Origin: Acidimicrobiaceae bacterium
GTDB taxonomy: Bacteria > Actinomycetota > Acidimicrobiia > Acidimicrobiales > RAAP-2
Reading direction: 5' to 3'
Assembly: GCA_027355725.1 (NCBI GenBank)
Contig: DAIEHI010000104.1
Span: 1-64,000, forward strand
DNA length: 64,000 nt
The notes beneath the pieces are model-generated. The model saw only the letters and a program-made list of their open reading frames with translations, made no database searches and was not told the origin of the DNA. Of this stretch, positions 48,055 through 56,887 are shown one piece after another; within the stretch, counting starts at the first letter, position 1; every line of letters starts with the position of its first letter. A program made the translations under genes and the position numbers.

Positions 48055-48936
48055 ATGGTCTATTGCAGCAATCAAACGTCCGAGGAGTGTCTGCGCGCAA
48101 TGTCACTGACCAAGACTCCACAGGCCAAGTCGCATATTTCCCACGCTCACCAGATCAGCTCGTGGTTGATTGATATGGATGGCGTCCTTGTACGCGAGGA
48201 CCACCCCATCGAAGGGGCGAATCGTTTTCTTGAGTTCCTGCGCACGTCTGAGACGCCATTCCTCGTTCTCACCAACAATTCGATGTTTACCCCTCGCGAC
48301 CTCAGCGCTCGTCTCAAGTGGAGTGGCATTGAAGTCCCCGAGGACCACATTTGGACCTCGGCTCTGGCCACCGCGGTCTTTCTCGATACTCAGCGCCCTA
48401 AGGGTTCAGCGTTCGTGATTGGCGAGGTTGGTCTTACGACCGCACTGCACGAAGTTGGCTACACGCTTTCAGAGATGAATCCCGATTACGTGGTGATCGG
48501 TGAAACGCGTAGCTACAGTTTTGATCGCATCACCAAGGCCATTCGTCTCGTTGCCCAAGGCGCGCGATTCATCGCCACCAATCCTGACCCAACCGGACCA
48601 AGTGTCGACGGCCCGTTACCCGCCACCGGCGCCGTCGCCGCGTTGATTAGTCGTGCAACGGGCAAGGTTCCATATTTTGTGGGTAAGCCGAACCCGCTCA
48701 TGATCAGGTCAGCCCTTCGAGCGCTGAACGCACATTCAGAGACCACCGCGATGGTCGGAGATCGAATGGACACTGATGTGGTCGCGGGACTTGAGGCAGG
48801 GCTGCACACCGTGCTCGTCCTCTCGGGACTCTCCAACGAAGACGCCGCTGAGCACTTCCCATACAGACCTTCGAGGATCGTCAGTTCAGTCGCCGTGTTG
48901 GCTGACGAACTGGAGGCTGAGCAGCACAAGGATTGA
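48055..48936 (+). CDS. HAD-superfamily hydrolase, subfamily IIA (NagD-like)
   Basis: WLIDMDGVLVREDHPIEGA; VLTNNSMFTPRDLSARL; GKPNPLMIRSAL; MVGDRMDTDVVAGLEAGLHTVLVLSG; start may be ATG 48100. Confidence 0.92.
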   Translation: MVYCSNQTSEECLRAMSLTKTPQAKSHISHAHQISSWLIDMDGVLVREDHPIEGANRFLEFLRTSETPFLVLTNNSMFTPRDLSARLKWSGIEVPEDHIWTSALATAVFLDTQRPKGSAFVIGEVGLTTALHEVGYTLSEMNPDYVVIGETRSYSFDRITKAIRLVAQGARFIATNPDPTGPSVDGPLPATGAVAALISRATGKVPYFVGKPNPLMIRSALRALNAHSETTAMVGDRMDTDVVAGLEAGLHTVLVLSGLSNEDAAEHFPYRPSRIVSSVAVLADELEAEQHKD

Positions 48937-48967
48937 CCTCGCGGTTCATGCGCGTGCTCAGGTCACG

Positions 48968-49957
48968 CTACTGAACGGTGACCAAGGTACCGATCGGCGT
49001 GTGGGGCCATACCACTGCGGCGTGCGCGAATGTCATCTCCACGCAACCAAGACTCTGCGGATAGCCGTACTGCGAACGAAGAAAGCCGTGCAGTGCGTCG
49101 CCACCATGGAAATACGAAACCCACGGGATGCCGGTGTCGTGATACTTCGTGCCGTCTGGGTTCGTACCTGACATGGTGGTCGTCGTGTAGCGAAGGTAGA
49201 CCGGGTACGTTCCATTCTGGGTCGGCGATGCCGGTATGCCGGTATTGACTGCCGTGGTGAAGACGATCTTGCCGTTGATGTAGAGCTTCAATTGCTGGGG
49301 GACTCGCTGGCTTACCAGAACGTAACTGTAATTGGTCGGGTCGAAGTGCTTTTCGATGACCGCAGTCACGATTGCGTGCCACGAGGCAGGGCTATTAGCA
49401 CCTGTCGTTGGCAGGTTGTGGTCGGACTGAAACCTCATCAGGGCACCCTCGAGGACCACGTTGTTGGTTCCGACGCTCCACTGCGACTTGAGCGCACCCG
49501 GCAATGACGGAAAGCGCCACACGAATTTTCCCTTTTCGAGTGTCGTACTGAGAGCGGTCGAGATTGGCGTCGCTGGAGTTGTCGTTGTCGTCACGGGCGC
49601 GCTTGTCGTGGTCGTGGTGGAAGTCGTCGAAGTCGAAGTGGTGGTCGATGTTGAGGTCGTGCTTGAAGCCGGTACCGTAGTCGTCGTTGAGGTTGTTGTT
49701 GTGACACTCGTGGGCTGTCGAAGCTCAAGAGGAAGATAGTGAAGCACGGCGAGGAATTGATCTTCGAGTCGTATGGAGAAGGGGACACGAGCCGCGCGCT
49801 GCGCGATCGAGAGTTGTCTCGAGTGCTCCATGGACATCGAAGCCGCTCGCGGCGTCCCGCTCGCGCTCGACAAAGTCGCCGGCGACACCGCCTGGGAAGC
49901 CAACACCGCAGTAGCGATCAGCGATCCCATCAGGTAGGGGGTTCGAGGGGCCTTCAT
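48968..49957 (-). CDS. L,D-transpeptidase (YkuD) with Thr/Ser-rich linker
   Basis: HGFLRSQYGYPQSLGCVEM; LMRFQSDHNLPTTGANSPASW; long Thr/Ser linker after the N-terminal region. Confidence 0.85.
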   Translation of the reverse strand: MKAPRTPYLMGSLIATAVLASQAVSPATLSSASGTPRAASMSMEHSRQLSIAQRAARVPFSIRLEDQFLAVLHYLPLELRQPTSVTTTTSTTTTVPASSTTSTSTTTSTSTTSTTTTTSAPVTTTTTPATPISTALSTTLEKGKFVWRFPSLPGALKSQWSVGTNNVVLEGALMRFQSDHNLPTTGANSPASWHAIVTAVIEKHFDPTNYSYVLVSQRVPQQLKLYINGKIVFTTAVNTGIPASPTQNGTYPVYLRYTTTTMSGTNPDGTKYHDTGIPWVSYFHGGDALHGFLRSQYGYPQSLGCVEMTFAHAAVVWPHTPIGTLVTVQ

Positions 49958-50183
49958 CCCTCGATCTTACTGAGTCGGCGATTTGATCCAATCGCCTCGA
50001 TACTCGAACGACGATGATTCGATAGGACGGGAACATTGGAGCCGCCGCCGCTTCTTGAGTGCGTTATTGACGAATTCACGCCATCTCGATCTTGGGTGAG
50101 CGCCGAAGCGTCGCGTACGAGGGTTTACGATATTTTTAACTTCGACCAGTTGGCGTGTGACACCTGGCTGCAAAGGTTGATGC

Positions 50184-50846
50184 GTGGCACGAAAGTATCT
50201 GCGAGTACCAGAACTCATTGTGGGCTTTGACACTGAGACGACTGGCCTCGATGTCGCCTCCGAGAGGGCAATATCCTACGGATTCTGTGCCTATCACTAC
50301 GGGCAACTTCAATGGAGTGAGCAATTCTTCGTCGTACCTGATCGACCGATCGCTGCCGCAGCGCAACGCGTGCACGGCCTGTCACTCGAGTCGCTCGAGG
50401 AACGACGCTCGACCCACCAGGTGTTCAGTGTGGAAGGTGGGCTCATTCGTGCGGCCGAGATATTGCGAGGATTTCAAGACCAAGGAGCGCACGTCGTTGG
50501 CGCCAACGTCGTGCGCTTCGACATCGAGATGCTGCGTCGTAGTTATCAGTCGGTACTCGGCAAGAACCTGAACGACGATTTTCTCGACGTGTCCTTGCTG
50601 CAGGTCATCGACGTCATCGAACATGACTGGGCGATCGAGCCAGACCGCACGGCGCGTCCTCGCAGGGGCCTTGAGCAACTCTGTCTCTACTACGGCATTG
50701 AACCGGGGGGACATGATGCGCTCAGCGATGCCCGTGCCACAGTTGAGGTGTTCCTCGAACAGGTGGTGCGCAACAACAAGGGCCAGGCCACTTTGAACTT
50801 GGAGGCCCCGTCAATCACTACTGACGATGCTCTCGAAGTCCGCTAA
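50184..50846 (+). CDS. DnaQ-like 3'-5' exonuclease
   Basis: IVGFDTETTGLDVASERAISYGF; VHGLSLESLEE; VGANVVRFDIEML; HDALSDARATVEVF. Confidence 0.9.
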   Translation: MARKYLRVPELIVGFDTETTGLDVASERAISYGFCAYHYGQLQWSEQFFVVPDRPIAAAAQRVHGLSLESLEERRSTHQVFSVEGGLIRAAEILRGFQDQGAHVVGANVVRFDIEMLRRSYQSVLGKNLNDDFLDVSLLQVIDVIEHDWAIEPDRTARPRRGLEQLCLYYGIEPGGHDALSDARATVEVFLEQVVRNNKGQATLNLEAPSITTDDALEVR

Positions 50847-50901
50847 GTGTTGATATCGCGGTATTTCCAAAGTGGTCCAGGTGGTAGGGTTGAAGCCTTA
50901 G

Positions 50902-50978
50902 GGGCCGTTGGCGCAGTCTGGTAGCGCACTTGCATGACACGCAAGGGGTCACAGGTTCAAGTCCTGTACGGCCCACCA
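50902..50978 (+). tRNA. tRNA-Val (GAC), CCA encoded
   Basis: gggccgt...acggccc acceptor stem, cttgc-atGACac-gcaag anticodon arm, acaggttcaagtcctgt T-arm, a-cca end. Confidence 0.93.
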
Positions 50979-51117
50979 CATTGATCTAACAGATTTCCTG
51001 GGATGGTCGAACTCTGAGATGCGCGCAGTGAGTCTTAATTGCTATCAGCACTCAATAGTGCTCGGCCTATTGGTTTAACTTCACGGTTTCGATGGTCCCT
51101 CGGGTAGATTCAGGGTT

Positions 51118-51558
51118 ATGACGCCCCAAGACTTGGCTGACTTGGTATTGCTTCGCAGAGCGCGAGACCGAATGGACCGTGACTACGCCCAGCCTTTGGA
51201 CCTCGCCGACCTCGCCGACACTGCTCTCATGTCGAGCGCACATTTTTCGCGCAGATTCCTGGCCACCTACGGCGAGACGCCGTACTGCTATCTCATGACG
51301 CGACGCATTGAACGAGCGAAGGCGCTCCTTCGACTTGGCGAGTCGGTGACCGATACGTGTTTCGCAGTTGGCTACGCCTCGCTCGGATCGTTTAGCTCGC
51401 GTTTCACAGAGGTGGTGGGTGTGACGCCGTCACAGTACCGTGGGCATGACCATCACGTTCTCGAGGCGATTCCGCCGTGCGTGAGCAAATACATCATGCG
51501 ACCGCGACGGCGAGCCGAAGCCTCTTCGCGCTCGACGTCGTCTCCAGCCGCTCAATGA
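51118..51558 (+). CDS. AraC-family transcriptional regulator
   Basis: Two HTH: LDLADLADTALMSSAHFSRRFLATYGETPYCYLMTRRIERAKALLRLGESVTDTCFAVGYASLGSFSSRFTEVVGVTPSQYR. Confidence 0.9.
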   Translation: MTPQDLADLVLLRRARDRMDRDYAQPLDLADLADTALMSSAHFSRRFLATYGETPYCYLMTRRIERAKALLRLGESVTDTCFAVGYASLGSFSSRFTEVVGVTPSQYRGHDHHVLEAIPPCVSKYIMRPRRRAEASSRSTSSPAAQ

Positions 51559-51642
51559 TCGCACAGGAGGTGAGCAACCTTCGCCAGCGACAAAGCAGGA
51601 TTGGAGAAGTATTCGAGCAACCTCAGCCCTTAGGATTTCGTT

Positions 51643-52041
51643 ATGACAATCTCAGTTTCCTCAATGTTCATCGCGGTCCATGACCTCGACGCAGCGCTCG
51701 AGTTCTACCGTGACGCTCTAGGACTTGAAGTTCGCAACGATGTCGCCGCTGGCGGCTTTCGTTGGGTCACCGTCGGCGCTCCGAGACAGGCGGTTGACAT
51801 CGTGTTGTCTCAACCGCACGGCGGTCGCTCACAGACCGAAGGCGACGCACTCCTAGCGCTCGTGACCCAAGGGTCGTTGCAGGCAGCGATCTTTCGAAGC
51901 GACGATCTCGATGCCACTTTTGAGAAAGTCCGCTCTTCGGGCGCAGAAGTCCTCCAGGAACCAACCGCCCAACCGTGGGGGGTGCGCGACTGCGCCTTTC
52001 GAGATCCGTCGGGCAACCTTGTACGCATTGCCCAGAGCTGA
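51643..52041 (+). CDS. VOC family protein
   Basis: SMFIAVHDLDAALEFYRDALGLEVRND; VLQEPTAQPWGVRDCAFRDPSGNLVRI. Confidence 0.9.
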   Translation: MTISVSSMFIAVHDLDAALEFYRDALGLEVRNDVAAGGFRWVTVGAPRQAVDIVLSQPHGGRSQTEGDALLALVTQGSLQAAIFRSDDLDATFEKVRSSGAEVLQEPTAQPWGVRDCAFRDPSGNLVRIAQS

Positions 52042-52356
52042 ATCCTGTCGTGGTTGGAGGACGTTGGAGTCTCCGCGACGGGTCGACTGAGTGTCCTCTC
52101 CTGGTGCGGGCGACAACGGGTGGCCTCGTGATGATGCCTGACAGATGATGTGATCGACGAGTGCGGCTTGATCGACACGTCGCGGAGGATTGCTTGATCC
52201 GGCAAGTCGAAGGGTCGCGCCGTTCGTAGTTGGTGCCAACGAGAAGCCAGACGAAGTTCCTCACTGAGGGTCAGCTCGTTCCGATCAGTGTTGTGAGTTC
52301 ATGCTTGTTCGAAAGTGAGCCGTTATGGGGTCGCGTTGGCGTGATCAAGGTGCGTA

Positions 52357-53418
52357 GTGTGGACGGCGTACGGCATTGATATCACCCAGGAAGATCGGGA
52401 GGTGCGGCCCGAAGTGAGCGACTCACGATACATGGCACCCCGTCGACTCCGATTGCTTCGTGCACTGTTGGCGTCGCCCGACAGAGCGGGAGGTGCGATC
52501 TCTCTCGCGGTGCTGTGCGGGGTGGTGACGGCGCTCGTCACGAGGACTGTGTCGTCGAGTTCCTTCGTGGTGTTGTTGATCGGAGTTGCGCTCCTCGTCT
52601 TCCAGGTTGGTGTGCACCTCTTGATGATCAAGCGGGTGCCTCGGTGGGTCCTCCACCTTGATCTTGTTATTGACGTGGTGCTGGGAAGCATCATTTGCGT
52701 GCTTGAGCCCCAGGTGGTCACCGAATTCGGGTTCTTCTACTTATGGGCGATCTTCTTCGTCGCCCTTTATTTCTCCATGAGGGTGTTCGTTGCCTACTAC
52801 CTGTTCGTCGCCGGTGCCTACGTCGGCGTGGCCCTCGTGTCGTCGACGCCGCAGCCGGTCATAGATATGGGTGCGCCCATACTGGCCACCGGATTGGTGC
52901 TCGGGCTCATCACTGTCAACCTTGTCGCGCTGCTACGTCAATCGAGTGAGGTGGATGCGCTCACCAAATTGGCGAATCGCAGAGCCTGGGAGCAACGCAG
53001 CGAAGAGGAGTTCGAGCGTGTAAAGAGGAATGGGGGCTCTTTGTCGATGGTCATCATCGACGTCGATGATTTCAAGGAGGTGAACGACCGAGATGGTCAT
53101 TTAGCAGGCGACCGCCTACTTCGAGCGCTGGCTGACGGTTGGAGTCGAGAGGTCCGTGGGGGAGGAGACTTGTTGGCACGAATAGGGGGCGACGAGTTCG
53201 CGTACTTGGCACCAGGCGCGGACGCGCAGCGGATCTCTCTGGTCATCGAGCGGCTTCGACAATCCATGCCCGAAGGGGTTTCGTGCTCGTTCGGAGCCTC
53301 TTCGTGGCGCGGAATTAGTAGTCTGGCGGACTTGACGCGCACGGCCGATGAAGCGATGTACCGAGCGAAGAGCGAACGACGAATAAGCAGGTCCAGCGAT
53401 GTCGCGCGCGGCGCCTAG
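52357..53418 (+). CDS. Membrane GGDEF protein (diguanylate cyclase candidate) 1
   Basis: Several TM then LTKLANRRAWEQRSEEEF...VIIDVDDFKEVND...ARIGGDEFAYL. Confidence 0.9.
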   Translation: MWTAYGIDITQEDREVRPEVSDSRYMAPRRLRLLRALLASPDRAGGAISLAVLCGVVTALVTRTVSSSSFVVLLIGVALLVFQVGVHLLMIKRVPRWVLHLDLVIDVVLGSIICVLEPQVVTEFGFFYLWAIFFVALYFSMRVFVAYYLFVAGAYVGVALVSSTPQPVIDMGAPILATGLVLGLITVNLVALLRQSSEVDALTKLANRRAWEQRSEEEFERVKRNGGSLSMVIIDVDDFKEVNDRDGHLAGDRLLRALADGWSREVRGGGDLLARIGGDEFAYLAPGADAQRISLVIERLRQSMPEGVSCSFGASSWRGISSLADLTRTADEAMYRAKSERRISRSSDVARGA

Positions 53419-53478
53419 ACCAATTCCAGGAGCGGTCGACTCTCGAGTGCAACCATCGACTGCAGGCGTGGGCGCGTA

Positions 53479-54483
53479 GTGGTCGGCTCGCGATTCTCGA
53501 GACATGGGGTATTCAGCGCAGTTCACGACCTGCTCCTAACGCGCGAGAGGTCCATTGGTGCATTCACCCTCCTGGCGTTCTTTGGTGTGTTGTCGGTCAT
53601 ACCCTCGAAGCGCTACGCGGATGGCGCACTGGCAATCCTGAGCGTCGGGATGTCGATTGTCTTTCTTCAATCGGTGGCGCGTCTAGCAGTGGGTGAACGA
53701 TTCCCTCGGTGGACGCTGCACCTGGACCTCATTCTCGACATCATTTTGATTACAACACTTTGTTTGATCACGCCCGGCGTCGAGATCCAGTTCGAGTTCC
53801 TCTATCTCTGGATCATCTTTTACGTCGCACTTTATTTCTCACCCAGATTCCTCTTCGCATACTTAGGCTTGGTTGGGGCGGCCTACGCAATCGTCGCCCT
53901 CACGTCACGCACGCCTCGACATGACTTTGAGATTTTGCTTTCCATGCTCGGAACGGCCCTCGTGTTCGGAATAATCACCGTAGGACTCGCTTCATTGCTA
54001 CGCGAGGCGAGCGAATATGACTCTTTGACCAAACTCGCTAACCGAAGAGCGTGGGAGAAACGAAGCGAAGCTGAGTTCGAGCGGGCTGTGCGCACCTCAG
54101 CACCTCTCTCGATGGTCGTGATTGACATTGATGACTTCAAGTTGGTGAATGACCGCGAAGGACATCACGCCGGCGACGCGCTCTTGTGTTCGCTGGCCGA
54201 CAGCTGGCGACCATTGGTGCGCACGGGCGGCGACTTCGTTGCACGAATCGGTGGTGACGAATTCGGGTATCTGGCGCCCGGGGTGGATGAAGTGACCATC
54301 CAGAACGTGATCGATCGCCTTCGAGCGGCGGTGCCTGCAGGCCGATCGTGTTCATTTGGCGCCGCGTCGTGGGATGGCGTCAGTACCCTGGGTGAACTGT
54401 TTCGTAACGCCGATGAAGCAATGTATCGAGCGAAGCGAGAGCGCAAACTTGGTCGAGACAATCCCTTTCACCTTGGTGACTAG
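53479..54483 (+). CDS. Membrane GGDEF protein (diguanylate cyclase candidate) 2
   Basis: Paralogue of the preceding gene: LTKLANRRAWEKRSEAEFERA...VVIDIDDFKLVND...ARIGGDEFGYL. Confidence 0.9.
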   Translation: MVGSRFSRHGVFSAVHDLLLTRERSIGAFTLLAFFGVLSVIPSKRYADGALAILSVGMSIVFLQSVARLAVGERFPRWTLHLDLILDIILITTLCLITPGVEIQFEFLYLWIIFYVALYFSPRFLFAYLGLVGAAYAIVALTSRTPRHDFEILLSMLGTALVFGIITVGLASLLREASEYDSLTKLANRRAWEKRSEAEFERAVRTSAPLSMVVIDIDDFKLVNDREGHHAGDALLCSLADSWRPLVRTGGDFVARIGGDEFGYLAPGVDEVTIQNVIDRLRAAVPAGRSCSFGAASWDGVSTLGELFRNADEAMYRAKRERKLGRDNPFHLGD

Positions 54484-54558
54484 CCGAGGCCCCGGCAGTG
54501 TCGTCGCGCGCGTCTAACGTGGCGGGCACGCACGCCGCTCGAGAGCGGCGCGACTCTT

Positions 54559-54894
54559 TCAACCTTCTCCGGCCTCTTCAACTGTGAGTTCGGCCGCGGG
54601 GTCCGCTTCGAGACGTTCGTCGGGGATCACTAGACCGCTTCGAACCGATCGACCGTACGTGTCGTCATCGAGTCGAGCCTGAGCACGTTCAATCGCCGCG
54701 AGCCGACTCCGTAGCGTCGCAGTAGTGGCCTCGCCTTCTTGCTCAGCGATGATCGATTCTCCGGCGTCGGTCAGATCACCTTGAGCCGCGGCACTGAGCC
54801 GCTCGGCATTTCCATCGGCACTCAAGTGTTCGAGTAATGACTCCACGCGGAGCCGCTCCGCACTGAGGAGTCCCCGCGCTCGTTCATGATCCAT
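54559..54894 (-). CDS. DksA/TraR-like protein lacking the zinc-finger cysteines
   Basis: Coiled-coil N-terminus, LAAIERAQARLDDDTYGRSVRSGLVIPDERLEADPAAELTVEEA; GGAGG-type RBS (ggagg) before ATG at 54894. Confidence 0.72.
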   Translation of the reverse strand: MDHERARGLLSAERLRVESLLEHLSADGNAERLSAAAQGDLTDAGESIIAEQEGEATTATLRSRLAAIERAQARLDDDTYGRSVRSGLVIPDERLEADPAAELTVEEAGEG

Positions 54895-54959
54895 GGCAAC
54901 CTCCAACTATTTGAGTCGCTACGCCGAGGCTAACCGCGAACTGGCGTCTTCAAGGATGT

Positions 54960-55050
54960 CACTGTCACCAACGCTATTAACTGGGTCAGGTTCCAAGCGC
55001 GAGCGAGGCGAATTCAGCGGGTGTGCCCTTCTCCGCGAGGCTTCGCGCGC
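54960..55050 (-). ncRNA. Possible degenerate TPP-riboswitch-like element
   Basis: Minus strand reads ...gcggagaagggcacacccgctga...ttggaacctgacccagttaatagcg...; matches conserved THI-box segments but lacks a canonical 3' end. Confidence 0.25.
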
Positions 55051-55062
55051 CGAATCGTCGTC

Positions 55063-55338
55063 TCAAGGTCTCTTTGAGTGACCGCGCACGATGGCCCGCG
55101 CCACGATTGCTCCAAGAACTGTGCACACGGGTATCGCGCTCCAGAGCATCCCTTGGGTTTCTCGAACCAGACCGCTGCTTCGCTCGAGCATTGGATTCAC
55201 GAGAAAGTAGACCGCCGATGACAATCCACCGCCAAAGAGCGCGCCGATCATTACGGGCAACGAATTGCCGCGACGTCGACTCCCAGGCGCCCTAGGGCCG
55301 CTCACCAAGGACTGACGCTGACGCTTTTCCTTGCCCAT
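55063..55338 (-). CDS. Small membrane protein, hypothetical
   Basis: 91 aa; basic N-terminus and two hydrophobic segments. Confidence 0.45.
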   Translation of the reverse strand: MGKEKRQRQSLVSGPRAPGSRRRGNSLPVMIGALFGGGLSSAVYFLVNPMLERSSGLVRETQGMLWSAIPVCTVLGAIVARAIVRGHSKRP

Positions 55339-55585
55339 GTGGGTTGATGGATCGCGTCACCGTTCGTCATGCTCCCTCCAAGGATGACACTAGCGATTAT
55401 GGCCAATCGCGAGCGGAGGTGGGGCCATATCTCGATCTCGCACTTAGGAGGTACCCAGCCGGACGCTGCACTCGTTCGAACTGAGAATCGATGCATTAGA
55501 GCGCTGATCAGCTCGTTATTGGCAGTAGATGACGCATACGGGTAAAGGCACTGTTTCATAGTCCTTTGATGGCCGTTTGGCAACG

Positions 55586-55608
55586 TCGAAGTGACAGATT
55601 CACTTCGA
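55586..55608. promoter_or_regulatory. Candidate operator: 9-bp perfect inverted repeat TCGAAGTGA-N5-TCACTTCGA
   Basis: Read directly ~100 bp upstream of the polyamine-type SBP gene. Confidence 0.5.
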
Positions 55609-55710
55609 AGATGAAATGAAAGTGAAGTCATTTGACTCGCGAAAACCCGAGGCTAGTATTCTGCCGAGTCCCAACGTGGAGGCTCGAAAATCCTAAGAAG
55701 GGCGGTATAC

Positions 55711-56874
55711 GTGGCATTTCGAAGCAAAGTAGGTGCGGCATTGGTCGCGGGCACAACGGTCGCCAGCATGGCGATTGTGTCGCTGGCGAGTCCAGTAACG
55801 ATGTCCGGCGCTGCGACCAATGTGAACTGGGCGAAGGTGACTCACCTCACCAAGTCCGGCAACACCTCGATGGCAGCGTTGGTCAAGGCTGCGAAAAAAG
55901 AGGGGAAGTTGAACGTCATCGCCTTGCCACCGAACTGGGCTAACTACGGTCAACTGATCTCCACCTTCCAAAAGAAGTACGGCATCAAGGTCAACTCTGA
56001 GAATCCTGATGGTTCCAGCGCCCAAGAGATAGCAGCATTGGCTGCGGACAAGGGTCGCTCGAACGCTCCCGACGTCATTGACGTAGGCACCAGCTACGCG
56101 CTGACCGCGAAGTCGAGCCACCTGCTCGCGCCCTACAAGGTGTCGACGTGGAACGAGATTCCTGCGGGTCTTAAGGACGCCAAGGGGTACTGGTTCGACG
56201 ACTACGGCGGGTACGTGGCCATTGGCTGTAACTCAGCAACGGTGACGACCTGTCCGACCTCGTTCAAGCAGATGCTCAACGCGACGTCCTCGTCGGGTTA
56301 CAAGATCGGCCTCAACGACAGCCCGCTTAACTCGAACTCCGCTCTCGCGGGTGTTCAGGCCGCGGCGGTTGCGAACGGTGGATCGCTCAGTAACGTGGCC
56401 CCGGGCGTGAGCTACTTCGCGCAGTTGAACAAGAACGGAACCTTTGTGCCGACAATCGCTAACGCGACGACGGTTCAAAACGGTGCAACGAACATTGTGA
56501 TCTGGTGGGACTACCTCCAGGCGAGTGGTCTGAGCACTGCGGTGAAGGGTTGGAAGATCTACGTGCCTTCGGACGCTGTCCTCGGTGAGTACTACTCACA
56601 GGCCATTAGCTCCTCGGCGCCGGATCCGGCTGCGGCTCGTCTGTGGGAGGAGTACCTCTACTCGGTGACAGGTCAGAACCTGTGGCTGAAGGGAATGGCT
56701 CGACCTTCTGAGTTGGCGTATATGCAGGCGCACGGTCAGGCCAACAAGGCGTGGCTGGCGAAGCTGCCCGCACTGCCCGCTAAAGCGAAGCCGCTGTTCC
56801 CGACGACCGCTCAGATCTCAGCTGCCGCGACGGTGATCACAAACACCTGGGCGACGCAGGTCGGTGCTGGCTGA
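55711..56874 (+). CDS. ABC transporter extracellular solute-binding protein (spermidine/putrescine or family 1 type)
   Basis: Signal peptide; KEGKLNVIALPPNWANYGQLISTFQKKYGIKVN; followed by PotBCA-type genes. Confidence 0.85.
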   Translation: MAFRSKVGAALVAGTTVASMAIVSLASPVTMSGAATNVNWAKVTHLTKSGNTSMAALVKAAKKEGKLNVIALPPNWANYGQLISTFQKKYGIKVNSENPDGSSAQEIAALAADKGRSNAPDVIDVGTSYALTAKSSHLLAPYKVSTWNEIPAGLKDAKGYWFDDYGGYVAIGCNSATVTTCPTSFKQMLNATSSSGYKIGLNDSPLNSNSALAGVQAAAVANGGSLSNVAPGVSYFAQLNKNGTFVPTIANATTVQNGATNIVIWWDYLQASGLSTAVKGWKIYVPSDAVLGEYYSQAISSSAPDPAAARLWEEYLYSVTGQNLWLKGMARPSELAYMQAHGQANKAWLAKLPALPAKAKPLFPTTAQISAAATVITNTWATQVGAG

Positions 56875-56887
56875 TTCGTAGCAGGAC

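Noticed and set aside
49591-49740. Repetitive tract resembling a CRISPR or microsatellite
   Set aside because: Explained by the Thr/Ser linker codons of the L,D-transpeptidase; no regular spacers.
51767-52356. Possible transposase remnant or extra gene between VOC and GGDEF genes
   Set aside because: Translated fragments in all plus frames carry stops and no recognisable motif; minus ORFs overlap the VOC gene.
54972-55030. SRP RNA-like reading of ctgggtcaggttcc on the plus strand
   Set aside because: Lacks the ggaagcagcc apical motif and overall length; the minus-strand TPP-like reading fits better, though still weakly.
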